Part shown: one piece after another, positions 1 through 12,795 of the stretch | Position numbering within the stretch: the stretch's first letter is position 1 | How the letters are laid out: each line of letters starts with the position of its first letter | Source: Burkholderiales bacterium | GTDB taxonomy: Bacteria > Pseudomonadota > Gammaproteobacteria > Burkholderiales > Burkholderiaceae_C | Direction of reading: 5' to 3' | Assembly (NCBI GenBank): GCA_016185015.1 | Contig: JACPOI010000009.1 | Location: forward strand, 1 to 64,000 | Length of the DNA stretch: 64,000 nt | Notes under the pieces: generated by a model | What the model saw: only the letters and a program-made list of their open reading frames with translations | Databases searched by the model: none | What the model was told of the DNA's origin: nothing | Made by a program: the position numbers and the translations under genes

Positions 1-141
1 GCCGCGCGCGGGCACAGGCCGCTACGGGCTACGCCCTTCGCAGCCTGTGCCCGCAGCTGCATCCTCATGTCCATCGTGATCTTGCACAGGGGACATCTCT
101 AATTTGGACATCAGGGGACATTTCTAATTTGGGTTGACAGT
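1..141. mobile_element. Probable end of an insertion sequence beside ihfB
   Basis: No complete gene is visible here. Two near-identical 20-bp direct repeats, aggggacatctctaatttgg (88-107) and aggggacatttctaatttgg (113-132), are followed by a terminal-looking gttgaca at 133-139, two bases before the ihfB stop codon. Read on the minus strand the end would start TGTCAAC. Several spaced copies of a sub-terminal repeat are known for IS21-like and related transposons, so I infer an IS end whose body lies left of the window. A 12-bp inverted repeat (8-19 with 43-54) could be a hairpin. The element family is not proven. Confidence 0.45.
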
Positions 142-456
142 TCAAACTTTGGGTTCGTTGGCCTGCATTTCGCTGGTGCGCTGGTCCACCGCTTCGCGCA
201 GGGCCTTGCCCGGCTTGAAGTGGGGTACGCGCTTTTCGGGAATGGCCACGCTTTCACCGCTACGGGGGTTGCGCCCCATGCGCGGCGGCCGGCGGTTGAT
301 GGAGAAGCTGCCGAAGCCGCGGATCTCGATGCGGTGCCCACGCACCAGCGCATCGTTCATCGCGTCCAGGATGGCCTTGACCGCGAACTCGGCGTCGCGG
401 TGGGTCAGCTGCCCGAAACGGGCGGCCAGTTCTTCAACCAGGTCGGAGCGGGTCAT
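142..456 (-). CDS. ihfB: Integration host factor subunit beta (IhfB)
   Basis: 104-residue HU/IHF-family DNA-bending protein; with IhfA it bends DNA sharply for recombination, replication and sigma-54 promoter activation. The start [12 protein letters not shown] is the family start, so in-frame upstream codons are excluded. The DNA-binding arm appears as [22 protein letters not shown] with the intercalating proline region, and the length fits the family (about 94-107). It is the distal gene after rpsA, 67 bp away, the usual betaproteobacterial order. The C-terminal tail ([10 protein letters not shown]) ends two bases from an apparent IS end, so the last residues could have been altered by that insertion. 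Confidence 0.95.
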   Translation of the reverse strand: MTRSDLVEELAARFGQLTHRDAEFAVKAILDAMNDALVRGHRIEIRGFGSFSINRRPPRMGRNPRSGESVAIPEKRVPHFKPGKALREAVDQRTSEMQANEPKV

Positions 457-523
457 GTCAGGGTGACGTTCGCGTGTTTGGCAGGGGCACACCGCCGCTC
501 AGCAGCGGCGTGCCCCATGCACA

Positions 524-2209
524 TCACTTCTCGGACGTGTCCAGCTTGGCGCGCAGCAGGGCGCCCAGGCTGGTGGTGCCGGCGCTTTCGCGAGCCGACT
601 GCTGGTTCAGGTTGGCCATGGCACCCTGCTCGTCAGCCAGGTCCTTGGCCTTGATCGACAGCTGGATGTTGCGGGTCTTGCGATCCACGTTGACCACCAC
701 AGCGGTGACTTCGTCGCCTTCCTTCAGCACGTTGCGGGCGTCTTCCACGCGGTCACGCGAGATTTCGCTGGCGCGCAGGTAGCCCAGGATGTCCTGACCC
801 AGATCGATCTCGGCGCCACGGGCGTCGACGGTCTTGACCTTGCCGGTCACCGAGGAGCCCTTGTCGTTCACCGACACGAAGGTGGTGAAGGGGTCCTGGT
901 CCAGCTGCTTGATGCCCAGGGAGATGCGCTCGCGGTCCACGTCCACGGCCAGCACGAGTGCTTCCACTTCCTGGCCCTTCTTGTAGTTGCGCACCGCGGC
1001 TTCGCCCGGCTCGTTCCAGGACAGGTCGGACAGGTGCACCAGGCCGTCGATGCCGGCAGCCAGGCCCACGAACACGCCGAAGTCGGTGATCGACTTGATC
1101 GGGCCCTTGACGCGGTCACCGCGCTTGGTGTTCTGCGCGAATTCCTGCCACGGGTTGGCCTTGCACTGCTTCATGCCCAGGCTGATGCGGCGCTTGTCTT
1201 CGTCGATCTCGAGGACCATGACTTCGACTTCGTCACCCAGCGACACGATCTTGGACGGGGCCACGTTCTTGTTGGTCCAATCCATTTCGGAAACGTGCAC
1301 CAGACCTTCGATGCCCGGCTCGAGTTCCACGAACGCGCCGTAGTCGGCGATGTTGGTGATCTTGCCGAACAGGCGGGTGGCGGTGGGGTAACGGCGCGAA
1401 ACGCCCATCCACGGGTCGTCGCCCATCTGCTTGAGACCCAGGGAGACACGGTTCTTCTCGGTGTCGAACTTCAGGATCTTGGCGGTGATTTCCTGGCCAG
1501 CGGTCACCACTTCGGAGGGGTGACGCACACGGCGCCAGGCCATGTCGGTGATGTGCAGCAGGCCGTCGATGCCGCCCAGGTCCACGAAGGCACCGTATTC
1601 GGTGATGTTCTTGACCACGCCCTGCACCACGGAACCTTCTTTCAGGTTCTGCATGAGCTTGGCGCGCTCTTCGCCCATGGAGGCTTCCACCACGGCGCGG
1701 CGGCTCAGCACCACGTTGTTGCGCTTGCGGTCGAGCTTGATGACCTTGAATTCCAGGGTCTTGTTCTCGTAGGGGGTCAGGTCCTTGGTCGGACGGGTGT
1801 CGACCAGCGAGCCCGGCAGGAAGGCACGGATGCCGTTGACCAGCACGGTCAGGCCGCCCTTGACCTTGCCACTGGTGGTGCCAGTGACGAATTCGCCGGT
1901 TTCCAGGGCCTTTTCCAGGCTCATCCAGGAAGCCAGACGCTTGGCGGTGTCGCGCGACAGGATGGTGTCACCGTAGCCGTTTTCGATGGAGCCGATGGCC
2001 ACCGACACGAAGTCGCCCACTTGGACTTCGAGCACGCCCTGGTCGTTCTTGAATTCCTCGATCGGCACGTAGGCTTCGGACTTGAGGCCAGCATTCACGA
2101 CGACGAAGCCGTGTTCGAGACGAACGACTTCAGCGGTGATCACTTCGCCCGGACGCATTTCAGTGCGTGTCAGGGATTCTTCAAACAGGGCGGCAAAAGA
2201 TTCAGACAT
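524..2209 (-). CDS. rpsA: 30S ribosomal protein S1
   Basis: 561 residues, the normal length. It binds mRNA on the 30S subunit and helps start translation of structured messages. The chosen start [12 protein letters not shown] matches the family; the reading frame is open further upstream but that part is not S1-like. Six S1/OB-fold repeats can be read, each with the pattern G.V..I..YGAFV.L...DGL.H.S, for example [20 protein letters not shown] and [21 protein letters not shown]. The tail after the sixth repeat is short and polar. It lies between aroA-cmk and ihfB. A small inverted repeat just upstream (2235-2254) may act in leader control. Confidence 0.97.
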   Translation of the reverse strand: MSESFAALFEESLTRTEMRPGEVITAEVVRLEHGFVVVNAGLKSEAYVPIEEFKNDQGVLEVQVGDFVSVAIGSIENGYGDTILSRDTAKRLASWMSLEKALETGEFVTGTTSGKVKGGLTVLVNGIRAFLPGSLVDTRPTKDLTPYENKTLEFKVIKLDRKRNNVVLSRRAVVEASMGEERAKLMQNLKEGSVVQGVVKNITEYGAFVDLGGIDGLLHITDMAWRRVRHPSEVVTAGQEITAKILKFDTEKNRVSLGLKQMGDDPWMGVSRRYPTATRLFGKITNIADYGAFVELEPGIEGLVHVSEMDWTNKNVAPSKIVSLGDEVEVMVLEIDEDKRRISLGMKQCKANPWQEFAQNTKRGDRVKGPIKSITDFGVFVGLAAGIDGLVHLSDLSWNEPGEAAVRNYKKGQEVEALVLAVDVDRERISLGIKQLDQDPFTTFVSVNDKGSSVTGKVKTVDARGAEIDLGQDILGYLRASEISRDRVEDARNVLKEGDEVTAVVVNVDRKTRNIQLSIKAKDLADEQGAMANLNQQSARESAGTTSLGALLRAKLDTSEK

Positions 2210-2234
2210 GTAAGTTCCTAGACCATCTGGGCGT

Positions 2235-2254
2235 CCATGGCTTGAAGGCCATGG
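2235..2254 (-). promoter_or_regulatory. Inverted repeat in the rpsA leader
   Basis: A perfect 7-bp inverted repeat, ccatggc/gccatgg with a 6-base loop, sits about 25-45 bases upstream of the rpsA start codon. In E. coli the rpsA leader folds into hairpins that S1 binds to repress its own translation; this hairpin could serve a similar role. The rest of the 181-bp aroA-cmk to rpsA gap shows no gene. Confidence 0.3.
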
Positions 2255-2390
2255 CGTGACAGCCGCACCATTGCGACTGGGGGGTAGCTTTCGACGGCGA
2301 TTTTTGCGGATGATCCGCGGGGTTGCGTTGTTGAACCGCTCGGCCGAAGCGCTTGCTGCGCGAGGGGAGCCGGGCGGGCCTCTTGGCCGA

Positions 2391-4388
2391 TCAGACGGGT
2401 CCGAACGGCTGTTTGCCCTGCCACCAGTCCAGCACGAGATCCACCGACTCTTCAATCGACAGATCCGAGTTGTCCAGCAACCGGGCGTCCTGTGCCGGTT
2501 CGAGAGGTGCAACGCTGCGGGACATGTCCCGGGCATCACGCGCTTCCAGATCGGCACGAAGGGTTTCAATTGTAGTCGAAATTCCCTTTGAAATCAACTG
2601 CTTATGACGCCGTTCGGCCCGTTTCGCGGCGTTGGCGGTCAAAAACACCTTCAGGGGGGCGTCCGGGAAGATCACCGTGCCCATGTCGCGGCCGTCGGCC
2701 ACCAGGCCGGGCAGGCGGGCAAAGCTGTGCTGCAGGGCCACCAGGGCGGTGCGCACGGCCGGCAGGGCCGAGACCCTGGAGGCGTTCATGCCGCCCTGCT
2801 CGCTGCGGATGATGGCGCTGACGTCTTCGCCGTCCAGGAGCACGCGCTCACCTTCGAAGCGCACCGGCAGGCGCTGGGCCAGGGCGGCGATGGCCACTTC
2901 GTTCTGCGGCTCCAGAGCCAGGCCTGCGCGCAGGGCGGCCTGCGCGGTCACGCGGTAGAGGGCGCCGGAATCCAGCAGGTGGTAGCCCAGGCGTTCGGCC
3001 AGGCGTGCGGCCAGCGTGCCCTTGCCCGAAGCCGTGGGGCCGTCCACGCAGAGCACCGGCACGGCGCCGGTGGCCGGGGTGGTGACCGAGAACAGGGCTT
3101 CAAAGTAGTCGGGGAAGGTCTTGGCCACGCACTTGGGGTCCAGGATGCGTACCGGCAGCCCGGCCGGGTTGAAGGCGGCCAGCGAAAAACACATGGCGAC
3201 GCGGTGGTCGTCGTAGGTATGGATGCTGGCCGGCTTCCAGCCGGAGGTGACCAGGGGCGTGATGCGGATGAAGTCCGCGCCTTCTTCCACCGTGGCGCCG
3301 AGCTTGCGCAGCTCGGTGGCCATGGCCGCGATGCGGTCGGTTTCCTTGACGCGCCAGCTGGCGATATTGCGCAGGGTGCTGGGGCCGTCGGCATACAGCG
3401 CCATCACCGCCAGGGTCATGGCGGCGTCGGGGATGTGGTTGCAGTCCAGGTCGATCGCCTTCAGGGGCCAGTTGCCCCGGGAGATTTCGAGCCAGTTGGG
3501 GCCGCCCGTCACGCGCGCACCCATCTGGCGGGCCGCGTCGACGAACTTGATGTCGCCCTGGATGGAGCTTTCCCCCACGCCCTCGATGCGCACCGGCGCC
3601 GCAGCATCGGCAGCGATGGCGCCCAGGGCGATGAAATAACTGGCCGAGGAGGCGTCGGCCTCCACGTGCAATACGCCGGGCGACTGGTAGCGGCTGCCGG
3701 CGGGGATGGTGAAGCGGGCCCAGCCCTCGCGCCGGACGGTGATGCCGTACTGTGAGAGCAAGTTGAGCGTGATCTCGATATAGGGCTTGGAGATGAGTTC
3801 GCCGACCACCTCGATCACGATGTCCTTGCGCGCGACCAGCGGCAGGGCCATCAGCAAGGCGGTCAGGAACTGGCTGGAGACGTCACCGCGCACCTTGATC
3901 GGGGCGTCGAGCTGCAGGTTCTGGCGGCCGATGCGCAGCGGCGGGTAGCCGTCGTTGCCCAGGTAATCGATGGTGCAGCCCAGCGGGCGCAGCGCATCGA
4001 CCAGGTCGCCGATGGGGCGCTCGTGCATGCGCGGCACACCCGAGAGTTCGAAGTCACCACCCAGCACGGCCAGTGCTGCGGTCAGCGGGCGCATGGCGGT
4101 GCCGGCATTGCCCATGAAGAACTTCAGCGCGGTGGCGGGCAACTGGCCGTCCAGGCCGTCGATGACGACGGTGCTGCCGTCCTGCTGTACGCCGCAACCC
4201 AGCTGGCGCAGGGCGGCCAGCATGACGCGGGTGTCGTCGGAGTCGAGCAGGTCGTGCAGGGTGGTGCGGCCGCGGCACAGGGCCGAGAGCAGCAGCACGC
4301 GGTTGGAAATGCTCTTGGAGCCGGGCAGTAGTACCCGGCCGTGCGCGCCGGTCAGCGGCGGCAGGTCGATAAAGGCGGTGGAATACAT
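2391..4388 (-). CDS. aroA-cmk: Fused EPSP synthase / cytidylate kinase (AroA-Cmk)
   Basis: A 665-residue two-enzyme fusion. Residues about 1-440 are 3-phosphoshikimate 1-carboxyvinyltransferase (shikimate pathway step 6): the PEP/S3P motif [18 protein letters not shown] is at 21-38, with [14 protein letters not shown] and later [14 protein letters not shown]. Residues about 445-665 are CMP/dCMP kinase: the P-loop is [15 protein letters not shown], followed by DSGALYR and the core [21 protein letters not shown]. The join ([20 protein letters not shown]) has no stop or frameshift. Fusions of these neighbouring genes are known in some Burkholderiales. It lies between tyrA (19-bp gap) and rpsA and is probably co-transcribed with the aromatic genes. 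Confidence 0.95.
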   Translation of the reverse strand: MYSTAFIDLPPLTGAHGRVLLPGSKSISNRVLLLSALCRGRTTLHDLLDSDDTRVMLAALRQLGCGVQQDGSTVVIDGLDGQLPATALKFFMGNAGTAMRPLTAALAVLGGDFELSGVPRMHERPIGDLVDALRPLGCTIDYLGNDGYPPLRIGRQNLQLDAPIKVRGDVSSQFLTALLMALPLVARKDIVIEVVGELISKPYIEITLNLLSQYGITVRREGWARFTIPAGSRYQSPGVLHVEADASSASYFIALGAIAADAAAPVRIEGVGESSIQGDIKFVDAARQMGARVTGGPNWLEISRGNWPLKAIDLDCNHIPDAAMTLAVMALYADGPSTLRNIASWRVKETDRIAAMATELRKLGATVEEGADFIRITPLVTSGWKPASIHTYDDHRVAMCFSLAAFNPAGLPVRILDPKCVAKTFPDYFEALFSVTTPATGAVPVLCVDGPTASGKGTLAARLAERLGYHLLDSGALYRVTAQAALRAGLALEPQNEVAIAALAQRLPVRFEGERVLLDGEDVSAIIRSEQGGMNASRVSALPAVRTALVALQHSFARLPGLVADGRDMGTVIFPDAPLKVFLTANAAKRAERRHKQLISKGISTTIETLRADLEARDARDMSRSVAPLEPAQDARLLDNSDLSIEESVDLVLDWWQGKQPFGPV

Positions 4389-4407
4389 CGGCGCGGAGGA
4401 GGGCGTC

Positions 4408-5283
4408 TCAGCGGCGGTTCTTGTTCATGCTCCAGTTGGCGCGGGCCTGGCTGGCCTGGCCGATCAGCTCTTCGAGCGCGTCGGCGTTGCCATTGGAGAT
4501 CATGAGTTCGAGCGCCTGCAGATTGCGCTGGAAGAGCTTGGACTGGGTCAGCAATTCTTCTCGGTTGGAGATCATGATGTCGCGCCACATGTGCGGGTCG
4601 CTGGCAGCGATGCGCGTGAAATCACGGAAGCCCGGGCCGGCCAGGGACAGGAAGTCCTTGCCCTGGTTCTGGCCGGTGATGGAGTTCATCAGCGCGAAGG
4701 CGATCAGGTGGGGCAGGTGGCTCACCGAGGCAAAGGCCGCGTCGTGCGACTCCGGCGTCATCTTGAGCACATTGCAGCCCAGGGCGGACCAGATGTCGAT
4801 GGCCTGCTGCACCTGCGGGGCGTGGGTGCGCTCGATGGGGGTCAGGATGATCTGCTTGCCGGAGTACAGGTCGGGGTCGGCATGCTCGACGCCCGAGACT
4901 TCCTTGCCGGCGATGGGATGGGCCGGCACGAAAGAGCCGATCTGCTCACGCAGCGCGCGGCGTGCGGCATCAACCACGTCACGCTTGGTCGAGCCGACGT
5001 CCATGATGAGCATCTGCGGCGTGACCAGGTGCTTGATGGCCTTGAAGGTGGCCTCGGTGGCCGAGACCGGTACGGCGATCAGCACGATGTCGGCGCCCGA
5101 GACGGCCAGCAGGGCCGAGGGGGCCTCGACGTCGATCACGCCCATGGCGCGGGCGCGCTCGGTGGTGGAGGGCGACTTGCTGTAGCCGACCACTCGCTTG
5201 ACCAGACCGGCGCGTTTGAGCGCCAGGGCAAAAGAACCGCCCATGAGGCCGCAACCGATCAGACCCAACTGTTCAAACATCAT
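4408..5283 (-). CDS. tyrA: Prephenate dehydrogenase (TyrA)
   Basis: 291 residues. Oxidatively decarboxylates prephenate to 4-hydroxyphenylpyruvate for tyrosine synthesis, using NAD(P). The N-terminal Rossmann fold is [18 protein letters not shown]; further marks are MDVGSTK and the catalytic-histidine block [16 protein letters not shown], then [10 protein letters not shown] and [21 protein letters not shown]. The start overlaps the pheA stop by four bases (ATGA), implying translational coupling; a second ATG follows at once. No ACT domain is present. Confidence 0.95.
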   Translation of the reverse strand: MMFEQLGLIGCGLMGGSFALALKRAGLVKRVVGYSKSPSTTERARAMGVIDVEAPSALLAVSGADIVLIAVPVSATEATFKAIKHLVTPQMLIMDVGSTKRDVVDAARRALREQIGSFVPAHPIAGKEVSGVEHADPDLYSGKQIILTPIERTHAPQVQQAIDIWSALGCNVLKMTPESHDAAFASVSHLPHLIAFALMNSITGQNQGKDFLSLAGPGFRDFTRIAASDPHMWRDIMISNREELLTQSKLFQRNLQALELMISNGNADALEELIGQASQARANWSMNKNRR

Positions 5284-6362
5284 TCACTCACCGGGTAGGT
5301 GCCCAACACCTTGTAGAACGCGCACAGGCTTTGTAGCTCTTGAAGCGCGGCGACGACATGGGGCTGCGAGGTGTGGCCCTGGATGTCGATGTAGAAATAG
5401 TATTCCCATTGGCCGGAGCGCGCCGGGCGCGACTCGAAGCGCGTCATGGACACACCGTGTTTTTTCAACGGAACCAGCAGGTCGTGCACCGCACCCGGGC
5501 GGTTGGGGACCGAGACGATCAGGCTCACGCAGTCCTTGCCCGAGGCTTCCGGCGTGGGCAGGGTCTGCGGCAGGCAGACCACGGCAAAACGGGTGCGGTT
5601 GTAGGCGTCGTCCTGGATGGCGTGGGCCACCACGTGCAGGCCGAACTCGCTGCCGGCGCGCTCGCTGGCGATGCCGGCCCAGGCCGGGTTGGTCGACGCC
5701 AGGCGCGCGCCTTCGGCGTTGCTGGCCGCGGCGTGGCGCTCGGCGTGCGGCAGGTGGGCGTTGAGCCAATGCTGGCACTGGGCCAGCGCCTGCGGGTGGG
5801 CGTAGACGGCGGTGATGCCTTCGAGGGAGTCGGACAGGCGCAGCAGGTTGTGGCGCACCAGCAGGCTGGTTTCGCCGATCACGTGCAGGGGCGAGGCGAG
5901 GAAGAGGTCGAGCGAACGCGAGACCATGCCCTCGGTGGAGTTCTCCATGGGCACCACGCCGAACTGCGCCGCACCCGCCGCGGTGGCGCGGAAGACTTCG
6001 TCGATGCTGCCGCAGGGCATGCGTTCGATGCTGGAGCCGAAGAACTGCTCGGCAGCCTGTTCGCTGAAGGTGCCGGCCGGACCGAGGTAGGCCACGCGTT
6101 GCGGTGCCTCCAGGGCGCGGCAGGCCGACATGATCTCGCGCCAGATGGTGGCCACGCTCTCACGCTTGAGCGGCCCGGGGTTGCCGGCCTGCAGGCCGGT
6201 GATGACCTGGGTTTCGCGTTCGGGGCGAAAGACGGGTGAGCCTTCGACCTTCTTGATCTCGCCCACTTCATGGGCCAGGGCGGCGCGCCGGTTCAGCAGG
6301 GCGAGCAGCTCCTGGTCCAGGGCGTCGATCTGGGTGCGCAGTTCGGGCAGGGTCTTGGCCAT
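5280..6362 (-). CDS. pheA: Chorismate mutase / prephenate dehydratase (P-protein)
   Basis: 360-residue bifunctional enzyme leading to phenylpyruvate. Residues about 1-90 form an AroQ-class chorismate mutase (LRTQIDALDQELLALLNRRA and the KREV-like helix). Residues about 95-270 form the dehydratase, with YLGPAGTFSEQA, the substrate-binding ENSTEGMVSRSLDLF and TRFAVV. The C-terminal ACT domain (SLIVSVPNRPGAVHDLLVPL, then the ESRP-type motif FESRPARSGQWEYYFYIDI) gives feedback inhibition by phenylalanine in this family. Its start is 7 bp from the serC stop, and its end overlaps tyrA. Confidence 0.96.
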   Translation of the reverse strand: MAKTLPELRTQIDALDQELLALLNRRAALAHEVGEIKKVEGSPVFRPERETQVITGLQAGNPGPLKRESVATIWREIMSACRALEAPQRVAYLGPAGTFSEQAAEQFFGSSIERMPCGSIDEVFRATAAGAAQFGVVPMENSTEGMVSRSLDLFLASPLHVIGETSLLVRHNLLRLSDSLEGITAVYAHPQALAQCQHWLNAHLPHAERHAAASNAEGARLASTNPAWAGIASERAGSEFGLHVVAHAIQDDAYNRTRFAVVCLPQTLPTPEASGKDCVSLIVSVPNRPGAVHDLLVPLKKHGVSMTRFESRPARSGQWEYYFYIDIQGHTSQPHVVAALQELQSLCAFYKVLGTYPVSE

Positions 6363-6369
6363 CGGCGGA

Positions 6370-7460
6370 TCAGCTATGTGTACGTTCGAATTCTCGCATG
6401 TACTCGACCAGGGTCTGCACCCCCTCGAGCGGCATGGCGTTGTAGATGCTGGCGCGCATGCCGCCGACCGACTTGTGACCCTTGAGTTGCAGCAGGCCGG
6501 CGGCCTTGGCGCCGGCGAGGAAGGCGTCGTTGCGCGACTCGTCGCGCAGGAAGAAGGGCACGTTCATGCGCGAGCGGCAGTCTTTCGCCACCCGGTTCAC
6601 GTAGAACTGCGAGCGGTCGATCGCCTCGTACAGCAGCCGGGCCTTGGCGATGTTGCGCGCCTCCATGGCCGGCACACCACCCAGCTTTTTCAGCCACTGG
6701 AAGATCAGGCCGGCCATGTAGATGGCGTAGGTCGGCGGGGTGTTGAACATGGAGTCGTTGTCGGCCACGGTCTTGTAGTCGAAGGCGCTGGGGCAGGCGG
6801 CTTGGGCGTGACCCAGCAGGTCCTCGCGCACGATCACCAGGGTCAGGCCGGCCGGGCCGATGTTCTTCTGCGCGCCGCCAAAGGCCAGGCCCACGCGCGA
6901 CCAGTCCACCGGGCGCGAGGCGACCTGGGATGAGAAGTCGATCACCAGCGGCGCCTTCGAACCCAGCGCCTTCAGGTCGGGCAGCTCATGGAATTCGACG
7001 CCGTGGATGGTCTCATTCGAACAGATATGCACGTAACTGGCATCCGGGCTCAGCTGCCAGCTGGACGGGGCGGGCAGCCGGGTGTAGTTGTTGGCCTCGT
7101 CGGTAGCGGCCACGTTCACCTTGCAGTATTTGCGCGCTTCCTTGATGGACTTCTGGCTCCAGGTGCCGGTCAGCACGAAATCGACCGTGCCGCCGCGTGA
7201 GAGGTTGAGCGGCACGATGGCGTTTTCCGCCAGGCCACCGCCCTGCATGAAGAGGATGTGGAAGTTCTTCGGGACGGCCAGCAGTTCGCGCAGGTCGGCC
7301 TGGGCCTGCTCATAGATGCTGATGAACTCCTTGCCGCGATGGCTCATCTCCATCACGCCCATGCCGCTGCCGTGCCAGTCCAGCATTTCGCTGGCGGCTT
7401 GCTGCAGCACCTCGGGCGCGATGGTGGCCGGGCCGGCCGAGAAGTTGTAGGGGCGCTGCA

Positions 7461-7461
<1 letters not shown>
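6370..7461 (-). CDS. serC: Phosphoserine aminotransferase (SerC)
   Basis: 363-residue PLP-dependent enzyme (class V fold). It transaminates 3-phosphohydroxypyruvate in serine synthesis and a 4-phosphohydroxythreonine precursor in PLP synthesis. The N-terminus [20 protein letters not shown] and the PLP-lysine region [23 protein letters not shown] are diagnostic; the end has [16 protein letters not shown]. Its ATG overlaps the gyrA stop codon (ATGA), so it is coupled to gyrA. A gyrA-serC-pheA order is usual in this group. Confidence 0.97.
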
Positions 7462-10088
<2,627 letters not shown>

Positions 10089-10205
10089 GGGAGAGATGAG
10101 CTCGGGCGTGGGCAATCCACGATTCTAAAGTGCCGGCCATGTGGCATGTCTGCAACAGACCGTCGGCAAGCCTAGCAGGCATGCGCCCGCGTCGCGTCGC
10201 TCCGG

Positions 10206-10233
10206 TTGACCACCGGGTTTGATATGGCACAAT
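10206..10233 (+). promoter_or_regulatory. Probable sigma-70 promoter for the OmpA-domain lipoprotein
   Basis: A -35 box ttgacc (10206-10211) and a -10-like cacaat (10228-10233) are separated by 16 bp, about 90 bp before the start codon at 10324. It lies in the 235-bp divergent gap between gyrA and the lipoprotein gene; the gyrA promoter must lie in the same gap but I could not place it confidently. Confidence 0.45.
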
Positions 10234-10323
10234 GCATCAGACCGTCGGGTGGCGCTCATAACAAGTGAATGCCTTCCATTTAACCGCCGTGCCGCTCTGG
10301 CCCCAATCCGTTAGAGGAGAACC

Positions 10324-10872
10324 ATGAAAAAACTGAATTCCGTGGCAGCCCTGTTTGCTGCAGTCGCACTGGTGATGGCCGGTTGTGCTTCCACCCCCGA
10401 ACCCGAGCCGGCACCGAAGGCTGCCCCGGCTGCTCCGGCACCCGCTCCGGCCCCTGCCCCGGCACCCGCTCCGGCCGCCGCTCCGAAGCCCGCTGCTCCG
10501 CCGCCCGCCGCTGCCGTCAAGGTGACCTATGCCGCCGACACCTTCTTCGACTTCGACAAGTCGGTGATCAAGGCTGACGCCAAGGCCAAGCTGGATGACC
10601 TGGCCGAGAAGGTCAAGGGCATCAACCTGGAAGTCATCATCGCCGTGGGTCACGCTGACTCCATCGGTACCGATGAGTACAACCAGAAGCTGTCCGTGCG
10701 TCGCGCCGAAGCCGTGAAGGCCTATCTGACCTCCAAGGGCATCGACAAGAACCGCGTCTACACCGAAGGCAAGGGCGAGAAGCAGCCTGTGGCTGACAAC
10801 CGCACGACCGAAGGCCGCGCCAAGAACCGTCGCGTGGAAATCGAAGTCGTCGGCACCCGCGCCAACAAGTAA
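10324..10872 (+). CDS. OmpA-family peptidoglycan-binding lipoprotein
   Basis: 182 residues. Signal peptide with lipobox (LVMAGC, Cys21) points to an outer-membrane lipoprotein. Residues about 25-65 are an Ala-Pro repeat linker, probably spanning the periplasm. The C-terminal OmpA domain (about 75-178) has TFFDFDKSVIKADAK, the peptidoglycan-binding GHADSIGTDEYNQKLSVRRAEAV and the end block GRAKNRRVEIEV. There is no beta-barrel, so this is a Pal-like anchor rather than a porin. A strong Shine-Dalgarno (agaggagaac) precedes the ATG and a terminator follows, so it is probably a single-gene unit with high expression. Confidence 0.92.
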   Translation: MKKLNSVAALFAAVALVMAGCASTPEPEPAPKAAPAAPAPAPAPAPAPAPAAAPKPAAPPPAAAVKVTYAADTFFDFDKSVIKADAKAKLDDLAEKVKGINLEVIIAVGHADSIGTDEYNQKLSVRRAEAVKAYLTSKGIDKNRVYTEGKGEKQPVADNRTTEGRAKNRRVEIEVVGTRANK

Positions 10873-10890
10873 TCTTCTGATTCCTTGAAA

Positions 10891-10914
10891 CAAACCCCGC
10901 TTCGGCGGGGTTTG
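10891..10914 (+). terminator. Rho-independent terminator after the OmpA-domain gene
   Basis: Perfect stem caaaccccgc/gcggggtttg around a ttcg tetraloop, 18 bp after the stop codon, followed by a short T-rich stretch. Confidence 0.9.
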
Positions 10915-10960
10915 TCGTTTCTGGGGCCGTGATCTTTGCGAGCTGTCGGATAATCAAGGC

Positions 10961-11674
10961 ATGACGACCACCGTGAATGCAGATCCGGCCGAACTGGCCA
11001 AGTTTTCCGAGCTGGCCCACCGCTGGTGGGACCCCGAAAGCGAATTTCGCCCCCTGCACCAGATCAACCCCCTGCGCCTGGACTGGATCAACGGCCTGGT
11101 GCCGCTGGCCGGCCAGCAAGTGCTTGATATCGGCTGTGGCGGCGGCATCCTGTCCGACTCGATGGCGCGCAAGGGTGCCCAGGTCACTGGCATCGACCTG
11201 TCGACCAAGGCGCTCAAGGTGGCCCAGCTGCATGCGCTGGAGGCCGGCACGCCCAACGTGAACTACCGCGAGATCAGCGCCGAGGCCCTGGCGAGCGAAA
11301 AGCCGGCCAGTTTCGATGTGGTGACCTGCATGGAGATGCTGGAGCACGTGCCGGACCCGGCGTCCGTGGTCCAGGCCTGCGCCACGCTGGTCAAGCCCGG
11401 TGGCTGGGTGTTCTTCTCCACCATCAACCGCAACCCCAAGTCCTTCCTGTTTGCCATCGTTGGCGCCGAGTACATCCTCAAGCTGCTGCCGCGTGGCACG
11501 CACGAGTACGCCAAGATGATCCGCCCCAGCGAACTGGCGCGTTACTGCCGCCAGGCCGGCCTGGAACTGGGCCCCACGCGCGGCATGGAATACAACCCGC
11601 TGACCCGGCGCTATTGGCTCAGCGCTGGCACCAGCGTCAACTACCTGCTGGCCACGCGCAAGCCGGAATTGTGA
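10961..11674 (+). CDS. ubiG: Ubiquinone biosynthesis O-methyltransferase (UbiG)
   Basis: 237 residues, SAM-dependent methyltransferase performing both O-methylations in ubiquinone synthesis. Family hallmarks are [29 protein letters not shown] near the N-terminus, the SAM motif [16 protein letters not shown], and the membrane-associating loop region after [13 protein letters not shown]. The C-terminus has [14 protein letters not shown]. The stop shares a base with the next start (TGATG), so ubiG and gph are co-translated; this pair is common in betaproteobacteria. Confidence 0.96.
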   Translation: MTTTVNADPAELAKFSELAHRWWDPESEFRPLHQINPLRLDWINGLVPLAGQQVLDIGCGGGILSDSMARKGAQVTGIDLSTKALKVAQLHALEAGTPNVNYREISAEALASEKPASFDVVTCMEMLEHVPDPASVVQACATLVKPGGWVFFSTINRNPKSFLFAIVGAEYILKLLPRGTHEYAKMIRPSELARYCRQAGLELGPTRGMEYNPLTRRYWLSAGTSVNYLLATRKPEL

Positions 11675-12345
11675 TGAGGTCTTTTGCCGGTATCGAGGCC
11701 GTCCTGTTCGACCTGGACGGCACCCTGATCGACAGCGCGCCCGACCTGGGCGCCGCTGCCGACCAGATGCGCACCACCCGCGGCCTGCCGCCCCTGCCTC
11801 TGGAGCAGTACCGACCCATGGCGGGCGCGGGCGCGCGCGGCATGATCGGCGTGGCCTTCGGCCTGACGCCGGACGCTCCGAACTACAACGAGCTGCGCGA
11901 GGAGTTCATGGCCAACTATGAGCGCTGCATGACGGTGCGCACCTACGCTTTTGCCGGCGTGGCCGAGCTGATCGAGGCGCTGCTGCAGCGAGAACTCGCG
12001 TGGGGCGTGGTGACCAACAAGATCGAGCGCTTTGCCCTGCCGTTGACGGGCGCCATGCCCCTGTTTGCCAGCGCACGGGCCATCATAGGCGGCGATACCA
12101 CGCCGCATCCCAAGCCGCACCCGGCGCCCTTGTTCGAGGCCGCGCGCCGCCTGGACCTGGACCCGCAGCGCTGCCTGTACGTGGGCGACGACGAGCGCGA
12201 TATCGTGGCGGGCCTGGCGGCCGGCATGGGCACGGTGGCCGCCACCTATGGCTACCTGGGCCAGAAGTCCGATGTGGCCAGCTGGGGCGCCCACGCCTTG
12301 ATTAATTCTCCGATCGAGCTCTTGCAATTGCTGGGACAGGCCTAA
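11674..12345 (+). CDS. gph: Phosphoglycolate phosphatase-type HAD hydrolase (Gph)
   Basis: 223 residues, HAD superfamily with an alpha-helical cap. Motif I is VLFDLDGTLIDSAPDLG (nucleophile Asp in DLDGT), motif II GVVTNK, and motif III-IV HPKPHPAPLF and CLYVGDDERDIVAGLAAGM. In this position after ubiG the family dephosphorylates 2-phosphoglycolate released during DNA repair, but HAD specificity cannot be proven by sequence. The start is at the ubiG TGATG overlap, which excludes an upstream in-frame extension. It ends 12 bp before the tmRNA. Confidence 0.92.
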   Translation: MRSFAGIEAVLFDLDGTLIDSAPDLGAAADQMRTTRGLPPLPLEQYRPMAGAGARGMIGVAFGLTPDAPNYNELREEFMANYERCMTVRTYAFAGVAELIEALLQRELAWGVVTNKIERFALPLTGAMPLFASARAIIGGDTTPHPKPHPAPLFEAARRLDLDPQRCLYVGDDERDIVAGLAAGMGTVAATYGYLGQKSDVASWGAHALINSPIELLQLLGQA

Positions 12346-12357
12346 AATGGAGGTCTT

Positions 12358-12732
12358 GGGGCTGCATTGGTTTCGACGTGGGTTCGGACGCGATGTGGTG
12401 CATGTCGAGCTGAATGTGCTCGTAAAACTGATTCAAAAAACCTAACTGCAAACGACGAACGTTTCGCACTCGCTGCTTAATTGCCAGTGAGCTTTACAAC
12501 AGCAGGCCGATGGGCTGGGCAAGGGGGCGCAAGCCTCCCGGCTGTAAAGATAATTTCATCGGCTGGTCCGGGGCTGGGTACCTTAGCAACGGACGAGAAA
12601 ATAGGGTGCTGGCGGCTGGCATAGCGTGCGACTGCGCGATGTCAGTGGCGAGATCCAAATCAGACCGCTAAACATGTAGATCTGCTCGAACAAGGCTTGC
12701 GGACGGGGGTTCAAATCCCCCCAGCTCCACCA
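12358..12732 (+). ncRNA. ssrA: Transfer-messenger RNA (tmRNA)
   Basis: About 375 nt. The 5' end ggggctgcattggtttcgac and the 3' end with the T arm ggggttcaaatcccc, ccagctccacca pair into the alanyl-tRNA-like domain. The tag reading frame at 12448-12480 encodes ANDERFALAA followed by TAA, a proteolysis tag ending in ALAA. It rescues stalled ribosomes together with SmpB. tmRNA genes are common integration sites, but no island is attached to this one. Confidence 0.97.
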
Positions 12733-12738
12733 AACACA

Positions 12739-12770
12739 AAACCCCGGCCGGTAACGGTCGGGGTTTTTTT
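12739..12770 (+). terminator. Terminator after tmRNA
   Basis: Stem aaaccccggccg/cggtcggggttt with loop gtaa and a run of seven T, directly after the mature tmRNA 3' end. Confidence 0.9.
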
Positions 12771-12795
12771 CATGTCCGGCCTGAGGGCCGGTCGT

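Noticed and set aside
12358-12732. tmRNA as attachment site of the island
   Set aside because: The island's 16-bp repeats lie in xth, 12.7 kb away; no repeat of the tmRNA 3' end was seen elsewhere in the window.
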